Shown: in pieces, positions 44,253 to 52,551 of the stretch
How positions within the stretch are numbered: the stretch's first letter is position 1
Layout: every line of letters starts with the position of its first letter
From: Diaphorobacter ruginosibacter
Lineage (GTDB): Bacteria > Pseudomonadota > Gammaproteobacteria > Burkholderiales > Burkholderiaceae_C
DNA length: 64,000 nucleotides
Assembly (NCBI RefSeq): GCF_014395975.1
Contig: NZ_CP060714.1
Coordinates: 1,240,001-1,304,000, forward strand
Reading direction: 5' to 3'
Made by a program: the position numbers and the translations under genes
Notes under the pieces: generated by a model
What the model saw: the letters and a program-made list of their open reading frames with translations, nothing else
What the model was told of the DNA's origin: nothing
The model's database searches: none

Positions 44253-45221
44253 ATGTTGAGCCGAACCGCTGACCATTTGTTCTGGATGTCGCGTTACACG
44301 GAGCGTGCCGAGAGCACCGCGCGCATGCTCAATGTGAACTACGAGACGTCGCTGCTGCCGCAATCCGCCAGCAAGGCGCAGGAAGGCTGGCTGGGCCTGT
44401 TGTCCATCAGCGAGCTGATACCCGACTACACCGCACGCTACGGCGAGATCACGCAGGAGAAGGTGCTCACCTACATGGTGCGTGATGAGCGCAACCCCTC
44501 GTCCATCTACTCGTGCATCCAGGCCGCGCGCGAGAATGCGCGTGCGGTGCGCGGGGCGCTGACCACCGAGGTCTGGGAGACGCAGAACCACACCTGGCTG
44601 GCCATCCACAAGCACATGCAGGATGGGGCCCTCGAGCGCGACCCGGGGCAGTTTTTCGAGTGGGTCAAGTACCGCTCGCATCTTTCGCGTGGCGTCACGC
44701 TGGGCACCATGCTGCATGACGAGGCGTACCGCTTCATGCGGCTTGGTACGTCCCTTGAGCGGGCCGACAACACGGCGCGGCTGCTGGACGTGAAGTTCCA
44801 TGCGGTGCAGAGCGATTTCCACGGCAGCGTGCGCAATCCCACGCGTGCCACGCCGGAGTTCGACTTCTATCACTGGAGCGCGATCCTGCGCAGCGTCTCC
44901 GCATTCGAGATCTACCGCAAGGTCTACCGCGATGTGATCACACCCGAGCGCGTGGCCGAACTGCTGATGCTGCGGGCCGACATGCCGCGCTCCCTGCATT
45001 CGAACATGAAGCAGGTGGTGGACAACCTGGCGGCCGTGGCCAACGAGCACTCGGGAGAGACGCAGCGCAAGGCGGGGCGCCTTTTGGCCGACCTGAGCTA
45101 CGGGAGGATCGAGGAGATTCTGGCCACCGGGCTGCATGCATACCTGACGCAGTTCCTGGATCGGGTGAACGAGCTGGGGTCCCGGATCAGCCGGGACTTC
45201 CTGGTGCCTGTGCACCATTGA
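44253..45221 (+). CDS. Alpha-E domain protein (DUF403)
   Basis: This roughly 322-residue all-helical protein opens with MLSRTADHLFWMSRYTERAE, the hallmark of the alpha-E family. Other features are ARENARAVRGALTTEVWE, LGTSLERADNTARLLDVK and LLADLSYGRIEEI. Alpha-E proteins are encoded beside circularly permuted ATP-grasp enzymes and are thought to act with them, sometimes with a transglutaminase-like protein and a proteasome-like peptidase; neither is visible nearby. The start is ATG 44253 with AGGGAG upstream. About 260 bases without a gene separate it from the next coding region. Confidence 0.93.
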   Translation: MLSRTADHLFWMSRYTERAESTARMLNVNYETSLLPQSASKAQEGWLGLLSISELIPDYTARYGEITQEKVLTYMVRDERNPSSIYSCIQAARENARAVRGALTTEVWETQNHTWLAIHKHMQDGALERDPGQFFEWVKYRSHLSRGVTLGTMLHDEAYRFMRLGTSLERADNTARLLDVKFHAVQSDFHGSVRNPTRATPEFDFYHWSAILRSVSAFEIYRKVYRDVITPERVAELLMLRADMPRSLHSNMKQVVDNLAAVANEHSGETQRKAGRLLADLSYGRIEEILATGLHAYLTQFLDRVNELGSRISRDFLVPVHH

Positions 45222-45480
45222 TCGAAAGGGGGGGACTTCTTCCTTGCGGGGGGCGATGCGGTGGAGTGCTCTGCGCTGCGCTTACGTGGAGCTGGATGTG
45301 CGGGGGATGAACCGAAGAGGCGGCGACTTCCGCTTCGCCGGTGCGCCGGGGCCGGGTATCTGCCAAGCGGTTCCAGAATGCGCAACCACAATCCAGCACA
45401 ACCCACCCATCTGTCCTATATTGGCGGGTGAGGCAAATCAGCAAGCCACCAACCCGACACCCAGCACAAGGAGCAAACGC

Positions 45481-46917
45481 ATGAGTTACCCCAATACCCA
45501 GCTCTTCATCGACGGCCAATGGCGCGATGCATCCGACGGCAAGTCGCTTGCCGTGTTCAATCCGGCCACCGGCCAGGAAATCGGCCGTGTGGCGCATGCC
45601 AACAAGGCGGACATGGATGCGGCGCTTGCTTCCGCGCAGAAGGGCTTCGAGATCTGGCGCGACATGCCCGCGATCGAGCGGGCCAGGACCATGCGCCGCG
45701 CAGCCGCGCTGATGCGCGAGCGTGCGGCGGCGATCGGCGAGATCCTCACGCAGGAGCAGGGCAAGCCGGTGATCGAGGCACGTGGCGAGGCTGCGGCCGC
45801 GGCCGACATCATCGAGTGGTTCGCCGACGAAGGCATGCGTGTCTATGGCCGCATCGTTCCCTCGCGCAACCTGGCCGTTCGCCAGCTGGTGGTGAAGGAC
45901 CCCGTGGGGGTCGTGGCGGCATTCACGCCATGGAATTTCCCGATCAACCAGGTGGTGCGCAAGCTGGGGGCCGCCCTGGCTGCGGGCTGCGCGGTGATCG
46001 TGAAGGCGCCGGAGGAGACCCCGGCCAGCCCCGCGGAACTGATCAGGGCGTTCGCCGATGCGGGCGTTCCGGCCGGCGTGATCAACCTGCTCTACGGCAA
46101 CCCGGCGGAAATCTCGGGCTATCTGATTCCGCACCCCGTGGTGCGCAAGGTCACGTTCACGGGCTCCACGCCGGTGGGCAAGCAGCTCGCGGGCCTCGCG
46201 GGCCAGCACATGAAGCGCGTGACGATGGAACTCGGCGGCCATGCGCCCGTCATCGTCTGCGACGACGCGGACATCGCGCTTGCCGTGAAGTGCACGGCAG
46301 GCGCCAAGTTCCGCAATGCGGGCCAGGTCTGTATTTCTCCCACACGCTTCCTGGTGCATGAGAGTGTGAAGGCCGACTTCGTGGCGGCGCTCACCAAGTA
46401 TGCGAAGGGCCTGCGGGTGGGCGACGGCCTGGCCGAGGGCACGCAGATGGGCCCCCTGGCCAATCCGCGCCGCGTGACGGCGATGGCCGAGTTCATGGCC
46501 GACGCCGTGCAGAGCGGAGCCGAGGTGATGACGGGCGGCGAGCGCATCGGCACCGCCGGCAATTTCTACGCACCGACGATTCTGGACAATGTGCCGCTGA
46601 CCGCGCGCATCTTCAACGACGAGCCGTTCGGTCCCGTGGCGGCGGTGCGCGGCTTCACCGACCTGAACGAGGCTGTCAAGGAGGCCAACCGCCTTGCGTT
46701 CGGCCTCGCGGGCTACGCGTTCACCTCTTCGCTGAAGAATGCCCACCTGCTGTCGCAGCGTGTGGAGGTCGGCATGCTGTGGGTCAATCAGCCAGCCACG
46801 CCCTCGGCGGAACTGCCGTTCGGCGGCATCAAGGATTCGGGTTACGGCTCGGAAGGCGGACCGGAGGCGCTGGAGGCCTGCCTGAACACCCGCGCGATCT
46901 CGATCACCAACGTGTGA
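45481..46917 (+). CDS. NAD(P)-dependent aldehyde dehydrogenase, succinate-semialdehyde type
   Basis: This 478-residue enzyme belongs to the aldehyde dehydrogenase family, nearest in pattern to succinate- or alpha-ketoglutarate-semialdehyde dehydrogenases. Visible are the cofactor motif FTPWNFPINQV, TFTGSTPVGKQL, and the general base Glu in TMELGGHAPVIV. The catalytic Cys lies in FRNAGQVCISPTRF, and EPFGPVAAVRGF is also present. Exact substrate assignment is inference. The start is ATG 45481 after AAGGAGC; the frame stays open upstream to 45244 without conserved content. A long hairpin terminator follows. Confidence 0.9.
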   Translation: MSYPNTQLFIDGQWRDASDGKSLAVFNPATGQEIGRVAHANKADMDAALASAQKGFEIWRDMPAIERARTMRRAAALMRERAAAIGEILTQEQGKPVIEARGEAAAAADIIEWFADEGMRVYGRIVPSRNLAVRQLVVKDPVGVVAAFTPWNFPINQVVRKLGAALAAGCAVIVKAPEETPASPAELIRAFADAGVPAGVINLLYGNPAEISGYLIPHPVVRKVTFTGSTPVGKQLAGLAGQHMKRVTMELGGHAPVIVCDDADIALAVKCTAGAKFRNAGQVCISPTRFLVHESVKADFVAALTKYAKGLRVGDGLAEGTQMGPLANPRRVTAMAEFMADAVQSGAEVMTGGERIGTAGNFYAPTILDNVPLTARIFNDEPFGPVAAVRGFTDLNEAVKEANRLAFGLAGYAFTSSLKNAHLLSQRVEVGMLWVNQPATPSAELPFGGIKDSGYGSEGGPEALEACLNTRAISITNV

Positions 46918-46964
46918 TGGACTGCCAGGCCATTGCTGCAACTGCAGCTGTGGCCCGATCCCAG

Positions 46965-47004
46965 AACGCCTCCAGGGCAGCTTGCCCTGGAGGCGTTGTG
47001 CTTT
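46965..47004 (+). terminator. Hairpin terminator between convergent genes
   Basis: AACGCCTCCAGGGCA (46965-46979) and TGCCCTGGAGGCGTT (46983-46997) form a perfect 15-base-pair stem with a three-base loop. GTGCTTTT follows on the plus strand. The T-tract is short, but the stem is exceptional. It ends 29 bases before the convergent BLUF gene. Confidence 0.8.
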
Positions 47005-47025
47005 TCCGTGGCTGCCTGCCGTGGG

Positions 47026-48594
47026 TCAGTCCATCAGGTCGTCGAGGATCAGTCGGCGCAGGGCGGCCAGTGGCAGGTCATCCAGGCGCGCGAAGAGGTA
47101 CAGCACCAGCGTGGGGTCGAGCGGATGCGGGACCAGGATCTCGTGGTGGTCTGCAAACGTGGTGATCATCTCGCGCAGGTGGCCTTGCCGGGCCTGCGCC
47201 TCCAGGTGCGGCATGATGCTCTCGGCCACGGTCTTCAGGGTCGCGGCGGCGGGGGCGTTGTCGGTCTTGGCGGCAAAGTCGCGCGCGCGGGTATCAAGCC
47301 AGCCCGCCCAGGCCGTCGTGGCCAGCCCGTACATCAGGCGCTGCAGCATGTCGGTCAGTGCCTCGGGGGAGAGGTCGACCGCGCGCCCGGTCGCAACTGC
47401 GGGTGGTGATGCGGGTGGTGATGCGGGGGAGGCCGCCTTTTTCATGGCTTTCGCGGCTTCCTGGGCGACTTCCTCCGGAGGCGCCTCTTCTGCAGGCTCA
47501 TCGGCAGGCTCTTCAGGCATAGCGACCGGGGAGTGCGTCCTGGTTGCCTGTGGCTTGCGCGATGGCGGCGGAGCAACCACCTCCAGTTCGAGATCGACTT
47601 CTGTCAAGGCTTCGACCGGTGCCTGCGCCGCCACGTCGGCAAGGTCCTTCTGCAGCGGGCGTGCGGTGGTGACCAGCTGCTCGTGAATGGCTTTCCAGGT
47701 CGGTCCGCCCATGAGCACGGAGCCTCGTGTTTCCGTCGAGGTCAGCCCCGCTTCATCGACCATCTTGTGGAGCATGTCGGACAGCGCCTGGTTGCCGCCC
47801 GGCGTGACGAACAGCACGCTCGGCCTGCAGCGCTGGACGACGGGATGCGATAGCGCCCGGGACACAAAGGCGGTGTCGGTGCCCTGGCCGCTGCGGCGCA
47901 TCAGGAACACCATCAGCTCGATCTTCTCGAGCAGCGGCTGGGACAGCGTGGAGGAGAGCAGGCCTTCGCTGATGCCCACGATGCGCACCGGACCGGCGGA
48001 GTCGCCCACCACGTCCGCGTAGTCGAGTGGATAGCTGTCCGCATCCTTGCCGGTGCTGGACATCTTGAGCGCGCAGGCCTGCGTGCCGAAGCGCTCCGAC
48101 AGATGGCTGAAGATCGGGTTGAACCACAGCACGGAATTGCTGAAGATCGCCACCTGCCGCACCGGCTGATGCGTGCTCGACTGCTTGGCCGAGCGGTTGG
48201 GGGTGAGGAAATACCTGAACGGATCGGCGGCATCGCCGGGATCTTCGTCGAGAAAGCGCCGGGTTTCCGCGAGCCGCTGGGCCGCATCCGCGCGGTGCTT
48301 GGCGCCGTGCGATATCACGACGTTCCATTGCTGGTAATGGCGCTGCGAGGCGGAGCGCTCGAACAGGATCGAGGGCGACTCCTGATCCCAGAATGCCGCA
48401 ATGCGGCCCACCATGTTCTGCACCGCGGCGTCTTCTCCTTCCAGGACGTGGAGGAAGTAGCCGTCGGAGATGGCAAGCAGACCTGTGAGCTCGTTGCGTT
48501 TCGCAAAATCTTCGCACGCGGCCAGCAGGCTGTCCGTGGGGAGGGCAACCTTGCCCTGGCGCGCGGCTTTACCAAAATAGCAGACTACTTGCAT
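47026..48594 (-). CDS. BLUF-like sensor protein with atypical architecture
   Basis: Residues 1 to about 95 of this 522-residue protein follow the BLUF blue-light flavin domain. Tyr6 lies in VCYFGKA, Asn34 in RNELTGLLAI, and FLHVLEG and Trp90 are in the expected places. His49 replaces the glutamine that is central to BLUF photochemistry. A middle alpha-beta region (about 145-315, VRQVAIFSNSVLWFNPIFS and VRIVGISEGLLSS) follows, then a Pro/Glu/Ala-rich linker (about 340-400). The C-terminal domain (about 405-522) resembles Roadblock/LC7 only loosely. It may be a light-blind interaction module. The start is ATG 48594; no operon partner is clear. Confidence 0.75.
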   Translation of the reverse strand: MQVVCYFGKAARQGKVALPTDSLLAACEDFAKRNELTGLLAISDGYFLHVLEGEDAAVQNMVGRIAAFWDQESPSILFERSASQRHYQQWNVVISHGAKHRADAAQRLAETRRFLDEDPGDAADPFRYFLTPNRSAKQSSTHQPVRQVAIFSNSVLWFNPIFSHLSERFGTQACALKMSSTGKDADSYPLDYADVVGDSAGPVRIVGISEGLLSSTLSQPLLEKIELMVFLMRRSGQGTDTAFVSRALSHPVVQRCRPSVLFVTPGGNQALSDMLHKMVDEAGLTSTETRGSVLMGGPTWKAIHEQLVTTARPLQKDLADVAAQAPVEALTEVDLELEVVAPPPSRKPQATRTHSPVAMPEEPADEPAEEAPPEEVAQEAAKAMKKAASPASPPASPPAVATGRAVDLSPEALTDMLQRLMYGLATTAWAGWLDTRARDFAAKTDNAPAAATLKTVAESIMPHLEAQARQGHLREMITTFADHHEILVPHPLDPTLVLYLFARLDDLPLAALRRLILDDLMD

Positions 48595-48690
48595 GGCTAT
48601 GGAGCGAGTGAGCTTCAGAGGTATCGCTGGATTTCAAAGCGTAACCCAAAGATACACCTAAATACCTCGGGGACCGCGAATTCACAAAGG

Positions 48691-49593
48691 TTAATTTTTT
48701 TCCACCGGCCTTTGCGGATTACTGCACCAATCACTCCAGCTACCTGCATACAGCGCGCCGCGTCCCAAACCAGCCACCTCCATGGCGATCAAATTGGGCA
48801 ATGCGCTGACACCGCTGCCACATTGGTGAACCACATTGTCTGGTGAACGTCCTTGCAGCAAATCGCTGAATTCCTCGCGCAGCTGATTGGCAGGCTTGAA
48901 TTTCCCATCTGCTCCGATATTGCTGGTAAACGGGCGATTCAAGGCGCCCGGAATATGACCCGCCACGGGATCCAGGGGCTCGACCTCGCCGCGATAGCGC
49001 GCCGGCGCACGCGCGTCAACCACGGTCTGGCTGCCGGTGCCGAGCTGCAGGAGCACATCGTCCGCATTCACCAGCCGGACCAGTGGCGCCTTGAGCTCGA
49101 AATTACTCTGAAAGTGGTTGGTTGCTTCGCCCGAGCCCATCGCATTGCCGGCTGCCCGCCATGCCTGCAGGCCGCCATCGAGCACTGCCACGGCCTCGTG
49201 GCCCGCCCACTTGAGCATCCACCAGAGGCGGCCGCAATAGTTGGCACCATTGCGGTCATAGACCACAGCCTGCATATCGTTGGAGAAGCCGATTTCGCTC
49301 AGCCACATCGAGAAACGCTCGCGGTTGGGCAGCGGATGGCGACCTCCGGAGGCGGGCTGATCCGCCTCCCCAGCCACAATGACCGAGCCGTCCGCACCCG
49401 GGCTGCCATGCCGTGCGCTGAGATTTTTGTCCAGATCGGCGTGAATTGCACCGGGAATATGTGAAGCGAGAAACTGTGATTCACCCCACCCCGGGTTCAT
49501 AAGATCAAAAGAGCAATCAAACACCATAAGTGGTGAGCCACTCTCTATCAGCTTTTTCAATTCAGCAACTTGAATCAATGTCGTGTATGTCAT
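48691..49593 (-). CDS. sseA: Mercaptopyruvate/thiosulfate sulfurtransferase
   Basis: This 300-residue protein has two rhodanese domains, the first inactive-type (MVFDCSFDLMNPGWG) and the second with the catalytic Cys loop HQCGSGVSALPNL. The CGSGVSA loop matches 3-mercaptopyruvate sulfurtransferases better than thiosulfate-specific rhodanese (CRKGVTA). The start is the ATG at 49593. It is followed by the BLUF gene about 96 bases downstream. GC content dips slightly at its 5' end. Confidence 0.9.
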   Translation of the reverse strand: MTYTTLIQVAELKKLIESGSPLMVFDCSFDLMNPGWGESQFLASHIPGAIHADLDKNLSARHGSPGADGSVIVAGEADQPASGGRHPLPNRERFSMWLSEIGFSNDMQAVVYDRNGANYCGRLWWMLKWAGHEAVAVLDGGLQAWRAAGNAMGSGEATNHFQSNFELKAPLVRLVNADDVLLQLGTGSQTVVDARAPARYRGEVEPLDPVAGHIPGALNRPFTSNIGADGKFKPANQLREEFSDLLQGRSPDNVVHQCGSGVSALPNLIAMEVAGLGRGALYAGSWSDWCSNPQRPVEKN

Positions 49594-49773
49594 ATTCGCG
49601 CTTGTCGAGAGAACGGATGAATTTGTCTGGATATTGGCCGCTGCACCAATTGCCTGCTGTCACCATTTTGACGCGAATCCCGCATGAATATCGGCTGAGG
49701 GAGGTCGCTGGAGCGAAATTCGAGGCTTATTCCAAGCCCCAAGCCCCCGACCCTCAGAGCTTGCGGCACGGGC

Positions 49774-50685
49774 TCATACTTCTTCGTTCGGTGCATCGGG
49801 CGCGCTGCGTGCACGCAACACGGTGGCCGTGATGCCGCTGGCGATGATCAGGAACATGCCCGCCCACCCCAGTGGCGGAATGATGTCGCCGAAGAACACC
49901 ATGCCCGAGATGGCTCCGAAGATGATGCCGGAGTACTGCAGGTTCGCCACGACCAGCGTCTCGCGTGATGTCTTGGCCTGCGCATAGGCTTTGGTCAGGC
50001 ACAGTTGCGCGATGGAGGCCAGCACGCCGATCGGGATCAGCCACAGCGTGTTCCAGCCAGCCCACGGGGAGATGCCCGTCACCATCATGGTCACCGCCCC
50101 CGCCGCTGCCGAGCCCATGGCGAAATAGAACACGGTGCGGGTTTCGGGCTCGCCGATGCGCGAGAGGGCGACCACCTGCATGTAGGCAAATGCCGAGGCC
50201 ATGCCCGACATGAGGCCGAGCATGCCGGCGAAGGCCTGCTCCTGCTGGATGCTGGGGCGCAGGAGCAGCACGACGCCGATGAAGCCGACGATGATGGTTC
50301 CGACCAGCGAGCCCTGCAGTGGCGGGCGGGGCGCTTCGGGAGACGGGCGCCAGGCCCAGAGTGCGGCCCCCATCAGGAACACGGCGATCCAGACGCTGCT
50401 CATGTAGTTGAGCGTCATGGCGGTGGCGAGCGGCAGATGGGCGATCGCATAGAACCAGGCCACGAGCGAGGTCACGCCGATCAGGCTTCGCCAGGCGTGC
50501 ATGCCGGGGTAGCGGGTTTTCAGCGAAGTGCCCTGCCGGCGCGCCAGCCAGATCATCATCGCCATCCCGATCACGCCGCGATAGAACACCATCTCGCCCG
50601 GATTGAAGTAGGGCGACGCGGCCTTGATGCAGACCCCCATGCTGGCGAAGAAGAAGGCGGCCAGGACCATCCAGAGGGCATGCAT
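49774..50685 (-). CDS. EamA/DMT-family inner-membrane transporter
   Basis: This 303-residue protein has ten hydrophobic helices in two EamA repeats (first about residues 2-132, second about 160-292). Signatures include GEMVFYRGVIGMAMMIWL and the repeat-end helix LGWAGMFLIIASGITATVL. Members export amino acids, purines or other small metabolites; the substrate cannot be assigned here. The start is ATG 50685. It follows a terminator on its own strand, so it has an independent promoter. Confidence 0.9.
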   Translation of the reverse strand: MHALWMVLAAFFFASMGVCIKAASPYFNPGEMVFYRGVIGMAMMIWLARRQGTSLKTRYPGMHAWRSLIGVTSLVAWFYAIAHLPLATAMTLNYMSSVWIAVFLMGAALWAWRPSPEAPRPPLQGSLVGTIIVGFIGVVLLLRPSIQQEQAFAGMLGLMSGMASAFAYMQVVALSRIGEPETRTVFYFAMGSAAAGAVTMMVTGISPWAGWNTLWLIPIGVLASIAQLCLTKAYAQAKTSRETLVVANLQYSGIIFGAISGMVFFGDIIPPLGWAGMFLIIASGITATVLRARSAPDAPNEEV

Positions 50686-50709
50686 AGCGTCGGAGTATTC
50701 GTTGCGGAC

Positions 50710-50751
50710 AAAAAAATGCCAGTGCCTTCCGTGAAAAGAAAGAACACTGGC
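50710..50751 (-). terminator. Intrinsic terminator of the Rieske oxygenase gene
   Basis: On the minus strand GCCAGTG pairs with CACTGGC (plus coordinates 50745-50751 and 50718-50724) across a 20-base loop, then runs into seven T residues. It lies about 70 bases beyond the Rieske stop codon. Confidence 0.75.
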
Positions 50752-50821
50752 TTGGGCCCGCCGATCTTACGGCGAATATGCCGAAGAGGACGCGAGAGCC
50801 GTGGAATCGTGGATTTCGCGC

Positions 50822-51982
50822 TCAGCGGCGCGCGGCGGATGGATCTCCGTTCAGCATGTCTCCCATGCGCGAGCGATACCATTCGTGGAAGTGCTGCATG
50901 CCATCCTCCATCGGGCTCTGGTAGGGGCCGACCTCGTTGTCGCCACGCTCGAGCAGCGCCTTGCGGCCCGCGTCCATGCGCTCGCCGATCTCGTCGTCCT
51001 CGATGGCGGTTTCCATATAGGCGGCCTTCTGCGCTGCCACGAACTCAGGCTCGAACGCGACGATTTCCTCGGGGTAGTAGAACTCCACGACATTCATCGT
51101 CTTGGTCGGGCTGACCGGATGCAGCGTCGAGACCGTGAGCACGTGGGGGTACCACTCCACCATGATATGGGGATAGTAGGTGAGCCAGATCGCTCCGCGC
51201 TCGGGCAGCTTGCCGTCACGGTACTGCAGCAGCACGTCGTGCCAGGTCCGGTAGACCTCGGAGCCAGGCTTGCCAAAGGTCGGCGCGACGCCCACGGTCT
51301 GCACCGAATACTCCTTGGCGAACTCCCACTTCAGGTCGTCGCAGGTCACGAAGTTGCCGAGGCCCGGATGGAACGGACCGACGTGGTAGTCCTCCAGATA
51401 GACCTCGATGAAGGTCTTCCAGTTGTAGTTGCACTCGTGCATCTCGACGTGGCTGAGCACGAACCCGTCGAAGCTCAGCTCCGACAGCGGGCCCATGCCG
51501 GCCAGATCGGCACGCACGTCGCGGCCGTTGCGCGTCTCGAACAGCAGGCCGTTCCATTCCTGGAGCTGGTAGTTGTTGAGGCTCAGGCACGGGTCGTGCG
51601 CGAAGTGCGGCGCACCCAGCAGTTCGCCGCTGGGACTGTAGGTCCAACGGTGCAGCGGGCAGACGATGTTGCCGCCCGCATGGCCTTTGCCATGGCCTTG
51701 CAGCGAGCCACGCCCCTTGAGCATGACGGCCTGGCGGTGGCGGCACACATTGGAGATCAGTTCGACCTGGCCCTGCGCGTTGCGCACCAGCGCGCGGCCT
51801 TCTCCCTCCTGGGGAAGCGCGTAGTAGTCACCCGGGTTGGGTACGGCGAGTTGATGCCCCACATAGCGGGGAGCTGACTGGAAGATGGTCTCCAGCTCGC
51901 GCTGGAAGAGCGCCTCGTCGAAGTAACTGGAAACTGGAAGTTGGCTTGCGGCCTGCTGCAGTTGAAGACTTAAATCAGACAT
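50822..51982 (-). CDS. Rieske-type ring-hydroxylating oxygenase alpha subunit
   Basis: This 386-residue protein has an N-terminal Rieske [2Fe-2S] domain and a C-terminal mononuclear-iron domain. The cluster ligands are CRH and CPLH, but 25 residues separate them, against about 15-17 in most relatives; the insert is Gly/His-rich. The iron site shows HxxxxH in EDYHVGPFHPGL. The family oxidises aromatic rings or quaternary amines; which applies is unknown, and no reductase gene lies nearby. The start is ATG 51982, and the leader contains a terminator-like hairpin. It is divergent from xseB. Confidence 0.9.
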   Translation of the reverse strand: MSDLSLQLQQAASQLPVSSYFDEALFQRELETIFQSAPRYVGHQLAVPNPGDYYALPQEGEGRALVRNAQGQVELISNVCRHRQAVMLKGRGSLQGHGKGHAGGNIVCPLHRWTYSPSGELLGAPHFAHDPCLSLNNYQLQEWNGLLFETRNGRDVRADLAGMGPLSELSFDGFVLSHVEMHECNYNWKTFIEVYLEDYHVGPFHPGLGNFVTCDDLKWEFAKEYSVQTVGVAPTFGKPGSEVYRTWHDVLLQYRDGKLPERGAIWLTYYPHIMVEWYPHVLTVSTLHPVSPTKTMNVVEFYYPEEIVAFEPEFVAAQKAAYMETAIEDDEIGERMDAGRKALLERGDNEVGPYQSPMEDGMQHFHEWYRSRMGDMLNGDPSAARR

Positions 51983-52037
51983 GGGGGACCTGACCTAAAG
52001 ACTCCCCACAGGGAGGGGTGCGCGTTCGCACCGACGG

Positions 52038-52080
52038 AAAAAAACGAAACCGGCCCAGGGACAGTGATCCATAGCCGGTT
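52038..52080 (-). promoter_or_regulatory. Attenuator-like hairpin in the leader of the Rieske gene
   Basis: On the minus strand AACCGGC and GCCGGTT (plus 52074-52080 and 52048-52054) form a seven-base-pair stem followed by TCG and seven T residues. This resembles an intrinsic terminator 56 bases upstream of the start codon. Two further hairpins lie between it and the start: GGTGCG-AACG-CGCACC (52018-52033) and CTCCC-TGT-GGGGAG (about 52001-52015). No minus-strand gene lies upstream that would need a terminator. The 51983-52303 gap holds nothing else recognisable. Confidence 0.5.
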
Positions 52081-52303
52081 CGTGACGGAAATGGGATTAT
52101 AGGCGGTGGGGTTATTTCCGGAGTCCAAGTAAGTGTATTGAGCCGATCCGGCGCGGCCGGCGGGCGATGGCAGCACCGGCGGCCTCCTGTTCTCTTCGAG
52201 CGAACGGGCAAATCACCTTAAACACTCATTCCGCTGACGCCCTCGGAGTGCAGCGCCTAAAATGGCCCGTTTTCCCTACTTGCGTTCAGCGCCCATCTTA
52301 CCC

Positions 52304-52543
52304 ATGCCCAAGGCCCCAGCCGCAGCAGACTCCAAGGATCCCGTCAGCTATGAAGCTGCACTGCAGGAGCTGGAGGAACTCATCGAGCGCATCGAATCCG
52401 GCGACATGCCGCTCGAGCAGATGCTTGCCGGATATCAGCGCGGCGCCAGCCTGCTGGCATTCTGCCGCGCGCGTCTCGACGCGGTTCAGGATCAGATCAA
52501 GGTCCTCGACGAAGGCAAGCTGCAGGCGTGGACGCAGGAGTGA
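52304..52543 (+). CDS. xseB: Exodeoxyribonuclease VII small subunit
   Basis: XseB is the small subunit of exonuclease VII, which degrades single-stranded DNA. The protein is about 79 residues, typical for the family, with the helix pair SYEAALQELEELIERIESG and LEQMLAGYQRGASLLAFCR and a short LDAVQDQIKVLDEG end. I chose ATG 52304 (MPKAPAAADSKD); ATG 52262 is in frame but would add an atypical hydrophobic leader. It precedes ispA and dxs, the conserved proteobacterial order. Confidence 0.92.
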   Translation: MPKAPAAADSKDPVSYEAALQELEELIERIESGDMPLEQMLAGYQRGASLLAFCRARLDAVQDQIKVLDEGKLQAWTQE

Positions 52544-52551
52544 CGCAGAAA

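Noticed and set aside
47026..48594. FIST-domain sensor as identity of the 522-residue protein
   Set aside because: The N-terminus follows the BLUF pattern (Tyr6, Asn34, LEG motif), and no FIST motif was found.
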